Of a stretch of 60,743 nucleotides of DNA, positions 35,379-45,859 are shown piece by piece. A program made the translations under genes and the position numbers. Origin of the DNA: Clostridiaceae bacterium (lineage in GTDB: Bacteria > Bacillota > Clostridia > TANB77 > CAG-508); NCBI GenBank assembly GCA_021771025.1, contig JAETPW010000007.1:1-60743 (forward strand), given 5' to 3'. The notes under the pieces were generated by a model. The model was given only the letters and a program-made list of their open reading frames with translations. It had not been told where the DNA came from and did no database searches. The stretch's first letter is position 1. Every line of letters starts with the position of its first letter.

Positions 35379-35444
35379 TTATACGTTAAAAATAGTAATA
35401 AAAATGCTTAAAGAAAGAAACAAATAAAAATAGGAGGTAGAAAA

Positions 35445-36446
35445 ATGGCAGTAACATTTGAAGGATATGAAAGAAGAATCGACCAAATAAAACCAGTCAT
35501 GGAAAAATACGGCATTAATGATTTTGAAGATGCCTTAGAGATATGTAAAGAAAAAGGATTTAATCCCTATGAAATCGTAAAAGGAGTACAACCAATTTGT
35601 TTTGAAAATGCAGCTTGGGCCTATACATTAGGAGCAGCCATAGCCATCAAAAAAGGATGTCAAAAAGCAGCAGATGCGGCAAAAGCAATAGGTGAAGGGC
35701 TACAAGCATTTTGTATTCCGGGATCAGTAGCCGATGATAGAAAAGTAGGATTAGGACATGGAAATTTAGCATCCATGTTATTATCAGACGAAACAAAATG
35801 TTTTGCTTTCTTAGCAGGGCACGAAAGCTTCGCAGCAGCCGAAGGAGCAATTGGAATTGCCAAATCAGCAAACAAAGTAAGAAAAGAACCATTACGCGTT
35901 ATCTTAAACGGATTAGGAAAAGATGCAGCACAAGTCATTTCCAGAATCAACGGATTTACTTATGTAAAAACAGATTTTGATTTCTTTACTGGTAAAGTAA
36001 ACGTTATCGAAGAAATTGCTTATTCAGAAGGAGAAAGAAGCAAAGTAAAATGTTATGGAGCAAATGATGTTCGTGAAGGTGTAGCAATCATGCACAAAGA
36101 AGGGGTAGACGTATCCATTACCGGTAACTCTACTAACCCAACTAGATTCCAACATCCAGTAGCAGGAACCTATAAAAAAGAATGTATTGAACTAGGCAAA
36201 AAATACTTCTCAGTAGCATCAGGAGGAGGAACAGGAAGAACATTACATCCAGACAATATGGCAGCTGGGCCAGCATCCTATGGAATGACAGATACCATGG
36301 GAAGAATGCACTCAGATGCTCAATTTGCAGGAAGTTCTTCCGTACCAGCCCATGTAGAAATGATGGGACTAATCGGTATGGGAAATAATCCAATGGTAGG
36401 TGCTTCTGTAGCAGTTGCCGTTGCTGTTGAAGAAGCAATGAAATAA
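35445..36446 (+). CDS. GGGtGRT protein
   Basis: The 333 aa protein contains the naming motif SVASGGGTGRTLHPDNMAAG, followed by PASYGMTDTMGRMHSDAQFAG, SSSVPAHVEMMGLIGMGNNPM and a Val/Ala-rich C-terminus. The N-terminal half has Cys residues in ALEICKEKGF, GVQPICFENA and KKGCQKA that might bind metal. The family is widespread in anaerobes and tends to lie with an NifU-like scaffold, as here. Its function is not established to my knowledge; a role in Fe-S or metal metabolism is inferred from the pairing. AATAGGAGGTAGAAA precedes the ATG. Confidence 0.9.
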   Translation: MAVTFEGYERRIDQIKPVMEKYGINDFEDALEICKEKGFNPYEIVKGVQPICFENAAWAYTLGAAIAIKKGCQKAADAAKAIGEGLQAFCIPGSVADDRKVGLGHGNLASMLLSDETKCFAFLAGHESFAAAEGAIGIAKSANKVRKEPLRVILNGLGKDAAQVISRINGFTYVKTDFDFFTGKVNVIEEIAYSEGERSKVKCYGANDVREGVAIMHKEGVDVSITGNSTNPTRFQHPVAGTYKKECIELGKKYFSVASGGGTGRTLHPDNMAAGPASYGMTDTMGRMHSDAQFAGSSSVPAHVEMMGLIGMGNNPMVGASVAVAVAVEEAMK

Positions 36447-36451
36447 ATTAG

Positions 36452-36495
36452 AAAAGGTCATTTATTATCGCGATAATAAATGACCTTTTTTGTTT
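36452..36495 (+). terminator. Terminator after the GGGtGRT gene
   Basis: AAAAGGTCATTTATTATCG and CGATAATAAATGACCTTTT are a perfect 19 bp palindrome with a T-run, bidirectional in form. Confidence 0.9.
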
Positions 36496-36582
36496 TAAAA
36501 GGCTTGAAATTCAAAAGTAAAAAATGTCTAATTTAATTAGATACTTGTTGATTTCCTGGATTTAGTTGAAGGAGGAAAAATA

Positions 36583-36819
36583 ATGAAAAATTTAATTGTT
36601 CAAGGATGGCGGATCTCCAAAAAAAATGTAGTAAAAGAATTAAGAAAAGTTTATCCTAATTATATTTATTTATCACAGATATACTACAAGAGGGGAGGAA
36701 CATCAGTGTTCTTTCCGAATAAAGATTTAACAGAGCAACAAGTTTTTCATTTTGCTCGGCTAATTAATGCTGAGTTAACATCTCTTTCAGAGGTGAGGGC
36801 AGTACTAACGAAAAAATAA
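36583..36819 (+). CDS. hypothetical small protein, 78 aa
   Basis: The ATG follows GAAGGAGGAAAAATA, a strong site. The sequence (MKNLIVQGWRISKKN, RKVYPNYIYLSQIYYKRGG, DLTEQQVFHFARLINAE) is soluble and mildly basic. I recognise no family. It is a single-gene unit framed by terminators at 36452 and 36823. Confidence 0.65.
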   Translation: MKNLIVQGWRISKKNVVKELRKVYPNYIYLSQIYYKRGGTSVFFPNKDLTEQQVFHFARLINAELTSLSEVRAVLTKK

Positions 36820-36822
36820 GTA

Positions 36823-36849
36823 GAGGGGGCTATTATTTACAGCCCCCTC
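36823..36849 (+). terminator. GC-rich hairpin after the 78 aa gene
   Basis: GAGGGGGCT (36823-36831) pairs with AGCCCCCTC (36841-36849), 4 bases after the stop. T-run is weak. Confidence 0.6.
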
Positions 36850-36955
36850 AGTAATTTATTGAATTTAGGTACAACTATATTAACGTATGAAAAAGGTTAT
36901 TATGAAATAGTCAAAACAAAGTGAGTAATATTAGGAGAGAAAATAAAAGAGTAAG

Positions 36956-37003
36956 AGGGAAATAAAGGGGACGCCCTTTTCTTCCCTAGGGATTTTTTCC
37001 CTA
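36956..37003. repeat. REP-like repeat, family 3 copy 2 (short)
   Basis: AGGGAAATAAAGGGGACGCC continues CTTTTCTTCCCTAGGG, matching one arm of the 30702 and 42071 elements. The second arm is reduced to TTTTTTCCCTA. Confidence 0.65.
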
Positions 37004-37071
37004 TTAGATAAACGGAGAACAAATCAGCTAAAATTAACGAACAAATTTTTTATCTTTTTTATCAAAATCTA

Positions 37072-37100
37072 TTGACAAATAATCAAAAAAGGAATAGAAT
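37072..37100 (+). promoter_or_regulatory. Promoter of the YgjP-like gene
   Basis: TTGACA (37072-37077), 17-base spacer, TAGAAT (37095-37100). Confidence 0.65.
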
Positions 37101-37159
37101 AAGAACAACAAAAGCGAACAATAATTTGTAAAACAAGATTTTGATAAGGAGTGATAAAA

Positions 37160-37687
37160 ATGAATATGGTAAAAAAAATGATAAAAGTGAAAAGTGTTGA
37201 AACATCAACACTTGAGAGACATCCTGTTCCAGTATTAGGAATAGATTATCGTGTAAAAATAGCCTATAAAAATATAAAAGTAGCGGAAGTTGACGTAGAA
37301 AAGGCAACCATAATTATATCACTTCCAAACAAATACAAAAAAGGAAATAACAAAGCAATTTTAGACTTAGCAATTGATAAAATGTATGAACAAATTGCTA
37401 AAGTAGAAATCGAAAGAGCAATGGAGAAAACAAGAATTATGTTAGGTTTTGCTCCAGAAGATTACGAAATCAAAAAAATGACAAGAGTGTTTGGAAAATG
37501 TGAAAATAGAAAGATCACCATTAATCCAGAAGTGGTAAAATTTGACAGAGACACCATTGATTATGTAGTATTACATCAATATTGTCATTTAAAATACAAA
37601 ACCCATGCACCATCTTTTTTTAAACTAGTAAGAAAATATGAGCCAGATTATGGAACATATGAAAGTAAATTATTAGAAAGTCTATAA
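37160..37687 (+). CDS. YgjP-like (DUF45) metallopeptidase-fold protein, degenerate HExxH
   Basis: The ATG at 37160 follows AAGGAGTGATAAAA. The 175 aa protein matches the small YgjP/DUF45 family by its layout and C-terminal block DYVVLHQYCHLKYKTHAPSFF. In the family this reads HExCHLxxxxHxxxFW; here the catalytic Glu is Gln (HQYCH) while the His ligands remain. It may bind zinc without peptidase activity, or act as a pseudo-enzyme. The N-terminal half has strands IAYKNIKVAEVDVEKATIII. A 45 aa Cys-rich gene follows. Confidence 0.7.
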   Translation: MNMVKKMIKVKSVETSTLERHPVPVLGIDYRVKIAYKNIKVAEVDVEKATIIISLPNKYKKGNNKAILDLAIDKMYEQIAKVEIERAMEKTRIMLGFAPEDYEIKKMTRVFGKCENRKITINPEVVKFDRDTIDYVVLHQYCHLKYKTHAPSFFKLVRKYEPDYGTYESKLLESL

Positions 37688-37763
37688 AAAGATTTATCAT
37701 GCCACACAAAACCATCTGGGCAGAATATACTATTACTAAGATTAACATAAAAGAGGTGATGGT

Positions 37764-37901
37764 ATGACCAATCAAGAAAAGATAGATCAGTTCATCAAAG
37801 AACATTGTCCATATTGTAAAAATAAGGATACAGATAAATGTTGTATAAAAATACTAGGGAATGGACAAGTAAAATGTACGGAAGAAAAAACAAAACAATA
37901 A
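37764..37901 (+). CDS. Small Cys-rich protein, 45 aa
   Basis: The ATG follows AAAGAGGTGATGGT. The 45-residue product carries CPYCKN, KCCIKI and VKC: five Cys in a pattern suggesting a small zinc knuckle. Such proteins are common in mobile elements. It lies 76 bases after the YgjP-like gene and 220 bases before a set of broken mobile genes. The frame is short, so the call rests on the ribosome site and Cys spacing. Confidence 0.55.
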   Translation: MTNQEKIDQFIKEHCPYCKNKDTDKCCIKILGNGQVKCTEEKTKQ

Positions 37902-38121
37902 GTCCCCACATTTGCTCAAAAAACTGACTTTCCAACTGTTAAATTTAGTATAGCACAACATAAGAAATTTATCATTTTTAACTAATGTATTTAGAAACCA
38001 AGATATTTGTGGTAAAATATATTAGAAAAAATAAAAAACGTTAGGACAAAAGTTTGAAAAAAGGAAAATTCTTTCATCACTATGTGTACTTTAAAATAAA
38101 GTAGAGAGGAATGGGATTTTT

Positions 38122-38742
38122 ATGAAAATAACAGTTGGGGGCAGTTTCCATGAACCTGGATGGACAGCTGTAATGAATACAGTAAAGGAATTGCAAAGGC
38201 AGGTCATAAAATATTAGCACCTCGGTGCAGAATGGGAACCAATTAATAGTAATGATGAATTTGTAAAATTTAAAGGGGAAGAAAATACGCCTATTAAAGA
38301 TTTACAAGATCATTTTTTTTCTTGTATGGAAAAAAGTGATAGTTATGTCATTTGTAATCCAAATTCATATCAAGGATTTATGGTTTCCATTGAATTTGGA
38401 TATGCAACATATGCTATTTTACATTCGGGTGGTAATTTGAAAAAGATATATTTTACCAATACTCCACTTGGATACGATAAATTCAATACAAATCCAGATC
38501 TTTCTTATGATGTTTTTTTAGAGAATTTATATCATAATCCACTTTTCCAAAATGAATTAGCTTATTACAGAAAAATGAGTAATAGTAAAGATCCCGATTT
38601 CGGATATACTAGTGAAAGAGATTTTTATGATGATTTACAAGATATGTATGGGAAAGTTTTATTATTAGAATCTCGTGGAAAATTAGTTATTGGCATAGAC
38701 AGTTTACTGAAGAAGATTATATATCAATTACAGATATGCTAA
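38122..38742 (+). pseudogene. Broken nucleoside 2-deoxyribosyltransferase-like gene
   Basis: ATG 38122 opens MKITVGGSFHEPGWTAVMNT, then a one-base loss near 38193 and a one-base gain near 38224 put about 30 bases out of frame (an in-frame TAG occurs at about 38215). From 38326 the frame is open: MEKSDSYVICNPNSYQGFMV, then IEFGYATYA, resembling nucleoside deoxyribosyltransferase-like proteins. The last residues (about 38690 on) run into a KilA-N gene read in another frame, so the original 3' end is lost. Probable relic of a mobile element. Confidence 0.6.
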
Positions 38743-39107
38743 AATCTAAAGATGGCGATTTCTTCGTTTCTGATTGGTTAAGAAATAGAAACACTATTGA
38801 ATTTTTAGGCATTTGGGAAGAAATTCATAATCCTAATTTTAATTATGGCGAATTCGCCATAATTAAAAGTCAAGCAGGCTTAAATAGTTATAAAATAAGT
38901 GTAAAAGAATGGGTAAAAAAAACAAATGCAATTGGTATAATGTCAAAAGCAGGAAGATATGGTGGAACGTATGCACATAAAGATATTGCTTTTGAATTCG
39001 GTATGTGGATTAGTCCGAAGTTTAAATTATTACTTATTAAAGAATTTGAAAGATTAAAAGCAGAAGAACAAAAACAGCTTGGTTGGAATGCAAAAAGAGA
39101 ACTTTAA
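38703..39107 (+). pseudogene. Truncated KilA-N domain gene
   Basis: From about 38703 the frame reads FTEEDYISITDMLKSKDGDF, then WLRNRNTIEFLGIWEEIHNP, KAGRYGGTYAHKDIAFEFGM and PKFKLLLIKEFERLK: the KilA-N DNA-binding domain of phage proteins. The usual 10-15 N-terminal residues are missing (an internal ATG at 38736 exists), and the protein stops at 39107 after GWNAKREL, where homologues continue. Fused at its 5' end to the deoxyribosyltransferase-like relic and next to the 3' end of tRNA-Gly. Confidence 0.65.
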
Positions 39108-39163
39108 TTTTTATATAAAATAAAAACTCACGATACCATATTGGTTCGTAAGTTGTCGTAAAA

Positions 39164-39237
<74 letters not shown>

Positions 39238-39315
39238 AACTATTCTTTATCCATTATACACAAAAAATGGTCAAAACGCAAGGTCCAGAAAATAGTTTAA
39301 CAAAAAAAGAAGGAA

Positions 39316-40188
39316 TTAACCCCAAAAATCCCTCTTTTTCAAGCAAAAACTCTTATTATTCAAATAATCCAAAACACCACTATCACTAGTAAAAGCAAAT
39401 GTTAATTTATAATGGCACAAACACTGCCTTTTCTGATGAAAACGTTTATTAATCTCATTTTTTCCATACTTTCCATCACCAATAATAGGAAAACCTAAAT
39501 AAGCCAAGTGAGCACGAATTTGATGAGTCCTACCAGTTTCAATTTCTACTTCTAATAAAGAAGTATTATCATTTCTTTTTTCTAACACCTGATAAGAAGT
39601 AATGATTTTTCGATACCCCTTTTGAGGCGTAGCCGAAAGATATACCATTGCTTTTTTTTGATCTTTAAATACATAAGCTTCTTCTTTTTTCTTACCCTTA
39701 GGGGGCGTGCCATAAATCCAAGCTAAATAACGTTTTTCTATCTCATGATGTTTAAATTTATCAAACAAAATCGCCAAAGCTTCTTCTGTTTTAGCAAATA
39801 AAACTAATCCAGTTGTATTGCGATCAATTCGGTGGCAAGGCATAGGCAGAAAAGGAGCATGGGCGTAGTTTTTGTGCACTTGTTTCGTTAACGAATTTTC
39901 TCCGGTAACCTCTAAATTGGCAGGCTTATCAATAAGCAAAATAAACTCATCCTCATAAACAACAGAAAAAGAAGAAACTATTTTTTCATTTGCCTCAGGT
40001 AAATAGCAAACAATCTCATCATCTTGATGAATTGTTTTATCCTGATGAATACGTTTTCCATTTATCTTAATATCTTTTTTACGAAGAAGCATGCAAAATG
40101 TACCAAATGATAAATTTGGTATTTCACTTAGCAAATAGGTACTTAATTTTTTTCCTTCACCCTTAACCGGTACAATTAACGTTTTCAT
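39316..40188 (-). CDS. RluA-family pseudouridine synthase
   Basis: The 290 aa product (start ATG 40188) carries an S4-like N-terminal region (KLSTYLLSEIPNLSFGTFCM, KINGKRIHQD) and the RluA catalytic motif PCHRIDRNTTGLVLFAK with the catalytic Asp. ETGRTHQIRAHLAYLGFPIIGDGKYG is the family's second signature. It isomerises uridines in rRNA or tRNA; which one (RluC, RluD or TruC type) cannot be told. A frame extending to 40350 would overlap alaS. A -10 box lies six bases upstream of the ATG and there is no ribosome site, so the mRNA may be leaderless. Confidence 0.9.
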   Translation of the reverse strand: MKTLIVPVKGEGKKLSTYLLSEIPNLSFGTFCMLLRKKDIKINGKRIHQDKTIHQDDEIVCYLPEANEKIVSSFSVVYEDEFILLIDKPANLEVTGENSLTKQVHKNYAHAPFLPMPCHRIDRNTTGLVLFAKTEEALAILFDKFKHHEIEKRYLAWIYGTPPKGKKKEEAYVFKDQKKAMVYLSATPQKGYRKIITSYQVLEKRNDNTSLLEVEIETGRTHQIRAHLAYLGFPIIGDGKYGKNEINKRFHQKRQCLCHYKLTFAFTSDSGVLDYLNNKSFCLKKRDFWG

Positions 40189-40194
40189 ATTTTT

Positions 40195-40223
40195 ATTATA
40201 CGAAAAAATAGAGTAATGTTCAA
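40195..40223 (-). promoter_or_regulatory. Promoter giving a possibly leaderless RluA-family mRNA
   Basis: On the minus strand TTGAAC (40223-40218), 17-base spacer and TATAAT (40200-40195). Transcription should begin about at the ATG (40188). Confidence 0.65.
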
Positions 40224-40242
40224 GACAAATAAAAGATTTTTC

Positions 40243-40271
40243 TTGATTTTTTCCCCTTTTTACGGTATAAT
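40243..40271 (+). promoter_or_regulatory. Promoter of alaS
   Basis: TTGATT (40243-40248), 17-base spacer, TATAAT (40266-40271), back to back with the RluA-family promoter. Confidence 0.7.
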
Positions 40272-40306
40272 TTGAACATAAAATTAAACGAGAAGAGGAG
40301 AAAAAC

Positions 40307-42061
40307 ATGAAAGCAATAGAAATTAGAGAAAAATACTTAACCTTTTTCAAAAATCATGGACATACTGTCATTCCATCAGCACCATTAATTCCTGAAAATG
40401 ATCCATCTGTATTATTCACAACAGCAGGAATGCAGCCGCTAGTACCTTATCTTTTAGGGGAAAATCACCCAGCAGGAACAAGACTAACGGACTACCAAAA
40501 ATGCGTTAGAACAGTAGATATCGACGAAGTAGGGGACAACCGCCACTTAACCTATTTTGAAATGTTAGGAAACTGGTCATTGGGGGACTACTTTAAAGAA
40601 GAATCGATCCAAATGAGCTTTGATTTTCTTACCAAAGAATTAGGAATTCCAATAGAAAAACTATCAGTTACTTGTTTTACCGGAGATAACGACTGCCCAA
40701 GAGACGAAGTATCTGCCGAATGTTGGAAAAAAGCAGGAATACCAGAAGATCATATCTATTTCTATGGAAAAGACGATAACTGGTGGATAGCAGGAGAAGA
40801 AGGACCATGTGGACCAGATACAGAAATGTTCTATGATACAGGAAAACCAGCCTGCTCAGAAAATTGTCAGCCATCTTGTGACTGTGGAAAATACGTAGAA
40901 ATATGGAACAATGTATTTATGGAATATTTTAAAGATGCCAAAGGAAATTACACTAAATTAAGCAAAAAAAATGTAGATACAGGGCTTGGCTTAGAAAGAA
41001 TGGCAATGCTATTACAAGGAAAAGAAACACCATATGACACCGAACTATTTGCTCCGATTATGCAAAAATTAGAAGAATTGCAAAAAGTAGATGATATCCA
41101 AAGTAGAAGAGTAGTAGCCGAACATCTTCGCTCAAGTATGATGATCATCTGTGATGGAGGAAGACCAAGTAACCTAGATCGAGGATATGTCTTAAGAAGA
41201 CTAATCCGTCGTATGATCCGTCATATGAATAAATTAGCCATAAATTTGGAAGAAATTTCCACATTAATCGAATTAAATGTGGATAACCTAAAAGAAATGT
41301 ACCCAGATCTAAGCAAAAATAAAGAAATCATTCAGTCAGTTATGCTAGAAGAAAAAGACAAATTCATCAAAACACTAACTCATGGAGAAAAAGAATTTAG
41401 CAAAGAAAAACAAAAAGCAGAAGAACAAGGAAAAAAACAAATAGACGGAAAAGTAGTTTTTCGTTTATACGATACCTATGGTTTCCCACCAGAAGTAACG
41501 GCAGAACTTGCCAAGGAAAATGGGATGACAGTCGACCTAGAAGAATTTAATCGCCTATTTAAAGAACACCAAGAAAAATCAAGATTAGGTAGTGAGCAAA
41601 AATTTAAAGGTGGACTAGCCGATCAAAATGAAAAAACAATAGCTTACCATACAGCAACTCATTTATTGCATCAAGCCTTAAGAACAATCCTAGGAGATCA
41701 TGTAAAACAAAGTGGGTCAAACATAACCGAAGAAAGACTACGTTTTGACTTTACTCATCCCCAAAAAATGACCAAAGAAGAAATCAAACAAGTAGAAGAC
41801 CTAGTCAACGAGCAAATTCAAAAAGACTTACCGGTTACCTGTGAAGAAATGAACTACGATGAAGCAAAAGAATCAGGAGCCATTGGATTATTTACCGACA
41901 AATACGGAGAAAAAGTAAAAGTCTATACGATAGGAAACTTCAGCAAAGAAATATGTGGAGGACCACATGTCACACATACAGGAGATATGGGAACATTCAA
42001 AATCAAAAAAGAAGAATCCAGTTCATCAGGAATCCGCAGAATAAAAGCAGTACTAGTTTAA
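40307..42061 (+). CDS. alaS: Alanine--tRNA ligase, short form lacking C-Ala
   Basis: Charges tRNA-Ala. The catalytic core has PSVLFTTAGMQPLVPYLLG, RTVDIDEVGDNRHLTYFEML, WNNVFMEY and GLGLERMAMLLQ. The tRNA-recognition region is followed by an editing domain with TATHLLHQALR (HxxxH) and CGGPHVTHTGDMG (Cys and His zinc ligands). At 584 aa it ends right after editing (GIRRIKAVLV) and lacks the linker and C-Ala domain of the usual 870 aa enzyme, a form known in some reduced Firmicute lineages. GAAGAGGAGAAAAAC precedes the ATG. Confidence 0.93.
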   Translation: MKAIEIREKYLTFFKNHGHTVIPSAPLIPENDPSVLFTTAGMQPLVPYLLGENHPAGTRLTDYQKCVRTVDIDEVGDNRHLTYFEMLGNWSLGDYFKEESIQMSFDFLTKELGIPIEKLSVTCFTGDNDCPRDEVSAECWKKAGIPEDHIYFYGKDDNWWIAGEEGPCGPDTEMFYDTGKPACSENCQPSCDCGKYVEIWNNVFMEYFKDAKGNYTKLSKKNVDTGLGLERMAMLLQGKETPYDTELFAPIMQKLEELQKVDDIQSRRVVAEHLRSSMMIICDGGRPSNLDRGYVLRRLIRRMIRHMNKLAINLEEISTLIELNVDNLKEMYPDLSKNKEIIQSVMLEEKDKFIKTLTHGEKEFSKEKQKAEEQGKKQIDGKVVFRLYDTYGFPPEVTAELAKENGMTVDLEEFNRLFKEHQEKSRLGSEQKFKGGLADQNEKTIAYHTATHLLHQALRTILGDHVKQSGSNITEERLRFDFTHPQKMTKEEIKQVEDLVNEQIQKDLPVTCEEMNYDEAKESGAIGLFTDKYGEKVKVYTIGNFSKEICGGPHVTHTGDMGTFKIKKEESSSSGIRRIKAVLV

Positions 42062-42070
42062 GCGTAGGTA

Positions 42071-42189
42071 GGTAGGGAAATTAGGGGGACGCCCTTTTCT
42101 TCCCTATCTAAAATTTCCCTATTAAAATGATAAGAAGATAGGGAAAAAGTGGATAGGGAAGAAAAGGGCGTCCCCCTAATTTCCCTACC
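42071..42189. repeat. REP-like inverted repeat, family 3 copy 3
   Basis: GGTAGGGAAATTAGGGGGAC and its reverse complement at the right end enclose a loop of about 40 bases; arms extend through GCCCTTTTCTTCCCTATC. It fills nearly the whole alaS-HIT spacer and shares arms with 30702 and 36956. Confidence 0.85.
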
Positions 42190-42206
42190 CAGAAAGGAAG
42201 AGGAAA

Positions 42207-42551
42207 ATGAATGATTGTGTTTTTTGTAAAATTGTAAAGGGAGAAATTCCTTCCCAAAAAGTATATGAGGATGAAGAAGTGCTTGCTTTTCATGATATTC
42301 AGCCTGCTGCTCCGATTCATATTTTAGTTATTCCTAAGAAGCATATTGCTTCATTAAATGAGGTAGAGAAAGATGATCAGGCTTTATTGGGGAAAATTCA
42401 TACGGTGATTCAAACCATTGCTAAAGAGCAAGGATTTAGTGATAATGGTTTTCGTGTGATTATCAATTGTGGAAAAGATGGAGGGCAAGAAGTAGCTCAT
42501 TTGCATTTCCATGTATTAGCTGGAATGCAATTAGGAGAAAAAATTGTTTAA
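42207..42551 (+). CDS. HIT-family nucleotide-binding protein (HinT-like)
   Basis: The 114 aa protein shows the histidine-triad motif HLHFHVLAG (HxHxHxx) and N-terminal CVFCKIVKGEIPSQKVYEDE with a CxxC zinc-like pair, as in Firmicute Hit/HinT proteins. These enzymes hydrolyse adenosine phosphoramidates and related nucleotides. GAAAGGAAGAGGAAA precedes the ATG. Size and motifs are full. Confidence 0.93.
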   Translation: MNDCVFCKIVKGEIPSQKVYEDEEVLAFHDIQPAAPIHILVIPKKHIASLNEVEKDDQALLGKIHTVIQTIAKEQGFSDNGFRVIINCGKDGGQEVAHLHFHVLAGMQLGEKIV

Positions 42552-42565
42552 CTTTTATAGAATAA

Positions 42566-42594
42566 TTGAAAACTCTCTATTCTTGTGTTATAAT
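42566..42594 (+). promoter_or_regulatory. Promoter of the sortase gene
   Basis: TTGAAA (42566-42571), 17-base spacer, TATAAT (42589-42594). Confidence 0.7.
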
Positions 42595-42626
42595 GATAAT
42601 AGAGTTTAATGTACGGAGGTAAAAAG

Positions 42627-43298
42627 ATGTTTGAGAGTAAATATAGTAAAGTGTTAACCGGGATATTAATTGTTGTCATTATAGCAATTGTAGGTTTATT
42701 GGGTTTTTTAGGATATGATTATTTTCAAAAATATAATACAACAAAAGAAGCTTCAGAATTTGTGGATAATTTCCAAGGAGATGTATCTATGGGAGATTCA
42801 GATGACCAAAATGTAACAGAAAATGTAGTTAACCCATTAGATCAATTAAATTCAACTCCTACGGGGGGATCTTCTACAACTAACACGAAGAAACAATATA
42901 AAGGTTTTAATATGGTAGGAACAATGGAAATACCAGCCATTAATTTTAAATATCCAGTTTTGGAAAAAGTAAGTACACCTGCTCTTGAGCAGTCAGTAGC
43001 TGTTTTGTATCCAAATGGGGAAAATCTTAATCAACCGGGAAATACCGTTATTATTGGACACAATTATCGTAATGGACTTTTCTTCTCCAATAACAAAAAG
43101 CTATCTATTGGTGATAAAATTACGGTTACTGATTATCGTGGTAAGAAAATTGTTTATACCATTTACGATAAATTTGAAACCAATGATCAAGATACTTCAT
43201 TCTACCAAAGAGATACAGGGGGAAAAGCAGAAATCACGTTATCCACTTGTACAGATGCTAGTAATAATGTAAGATTGATTATTTTGGCAAAGGAATAA
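42627..43298 (+). CDS. Sortase (class-D-like)
   Basis: The ATG at 42627 follows ACGGAGGT. One N-terminal membrane segment (about residues 10-32), a disordered Asn/Ser/Thr region (45-95), then the sortase barrel: VGTMEIPAINFKYPVLE, VIIGHNYRNGLFFSN (catalytic His), ITLSTCTDASNNVRLIILAK (catalytic Cys and Arg). The enzyme joins surface proteins to the cell wall or to each other. The short TLSTC form with an N-terminal anchor suits class D-like housekeeping sortases. No sorting-signal substrate is adjacent; a terminator follows. Confidence 0.88.
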   Translation: MFESKYSKVLTGILIVVIIAIVGLLGFLGYDYFQKYNTTKEASEFVDNFQGDVSMGDSDDQNVTENVVNPLDQLNSTPTGGSSTTNTKKQYKGFNMVGTMEIPAINFKYPVLEKVSTPALEQSVAVLYPNGENLNQPGNTVIIGHNYRNGLFFSNNKKLSIGDKITVTDYRGKKIVYTIYDKFETNDQDTSFYQRDTGGKAEITLSTCTDASNNVRLIILAKE

Positions 43299-43312
43299 AT
43301 AGAAATAATAAG

Positions 43313-43346
43313 AAAAGCACTTTATTTAAAAATAAGGTGCTTTTTT
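43313..43346 (+). terminator. Terminator after sortase
   Basis: AAAAGCACTTTATTT pairs with AAATAAGGTGCTTTT (one G-U pair), followed by Ts. Confidence 0.8.
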
Positions 43347-43370
43347 CTAGGAGGTAACACAAGAAACAAA

Positions 43371-43439
43371 TTAACTGTTACAGATGGCTTGGGTTCAGAG
43401 CGGACTAATTCCTTAAAACCATTATCCTGTAACAATTAA
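43371..43439. repeat. Short arm-and-core element, copy 2
   Basis: TTAACTGTTACAG (43371-43383) pairs with CTGTAACAATTAA (43427-43439) with one mismatch. The core (GGCTTGGGTTCAGAGCGGAC, then TAATTCCTTAAAACCATTATCC) is nearly the same as at 27076-27153. Confidence 0.75.
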
Positions 43440-43533
43440 CTTTTAAATTTAGAAAAAATCCTTTATTTTTTTTCGTAAATTGTATATAATAAGAAAAGAA
43501 AAAATCCTCATACCCAATAAAGGTAATCAGTAG

Positions 43534-45567
<2,034 letters not shown>

Positions 45568-45589
45568 AAAAGCAGAAAGGAAATAAATA

Positions 45590-45838
45590 ATGGAAGAAAA
45601 ATATACCTTTGAAATGATGTGGGAAGACTTAAATAATGGTTATCAAATTTACTATACCTATGTAAGAAATCGTTATTTATTATTCAAAACAGCCTCTAAT
45701 TGTTATACGCAAAAATTATTATCTGATCATACAAAAAATCCGCAACCCAAAATGACGATGCTTACCTTAAAGCGAGTAAAAGAAATATTCCCTTTTATGG
45801 AAGATATTGAATATAAAATGTTATCAGACCACGAATAA
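45590..45838 (+). CDS. hypothetical small protein, 82 aa
   Basis: Soluble protein with many aromatic residues (YTFEMMWEDLNNGYQIYYTY, VRNRYLLFKTASNCYTQK). No family recognised. AGAAAGGAAATAA precedes the ATG. It sits 22 bases after ligA and 21 before folD, in the same direction, so it is cotranscribed. Confidence 0.7.
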   Translation: MEEKYTFEMMWEDLNNGYQIYYTYVRNRYLLFKTASNCYTQKLLSDHTKNPQPKMTMLTLKRVKEIFPFMEDIEYKMLSDHE

Positions 45839-45859
45839 GAATAAATAAAAGGAGTAGTG

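Noticed and set aside
40189..40350. Longer N-terminus for the RluA-family protein
   Set aside because: The extension overlaps the alaS start and both promoters and has no conserved sequence; the ATG at 40188 begins the recognisable protein.
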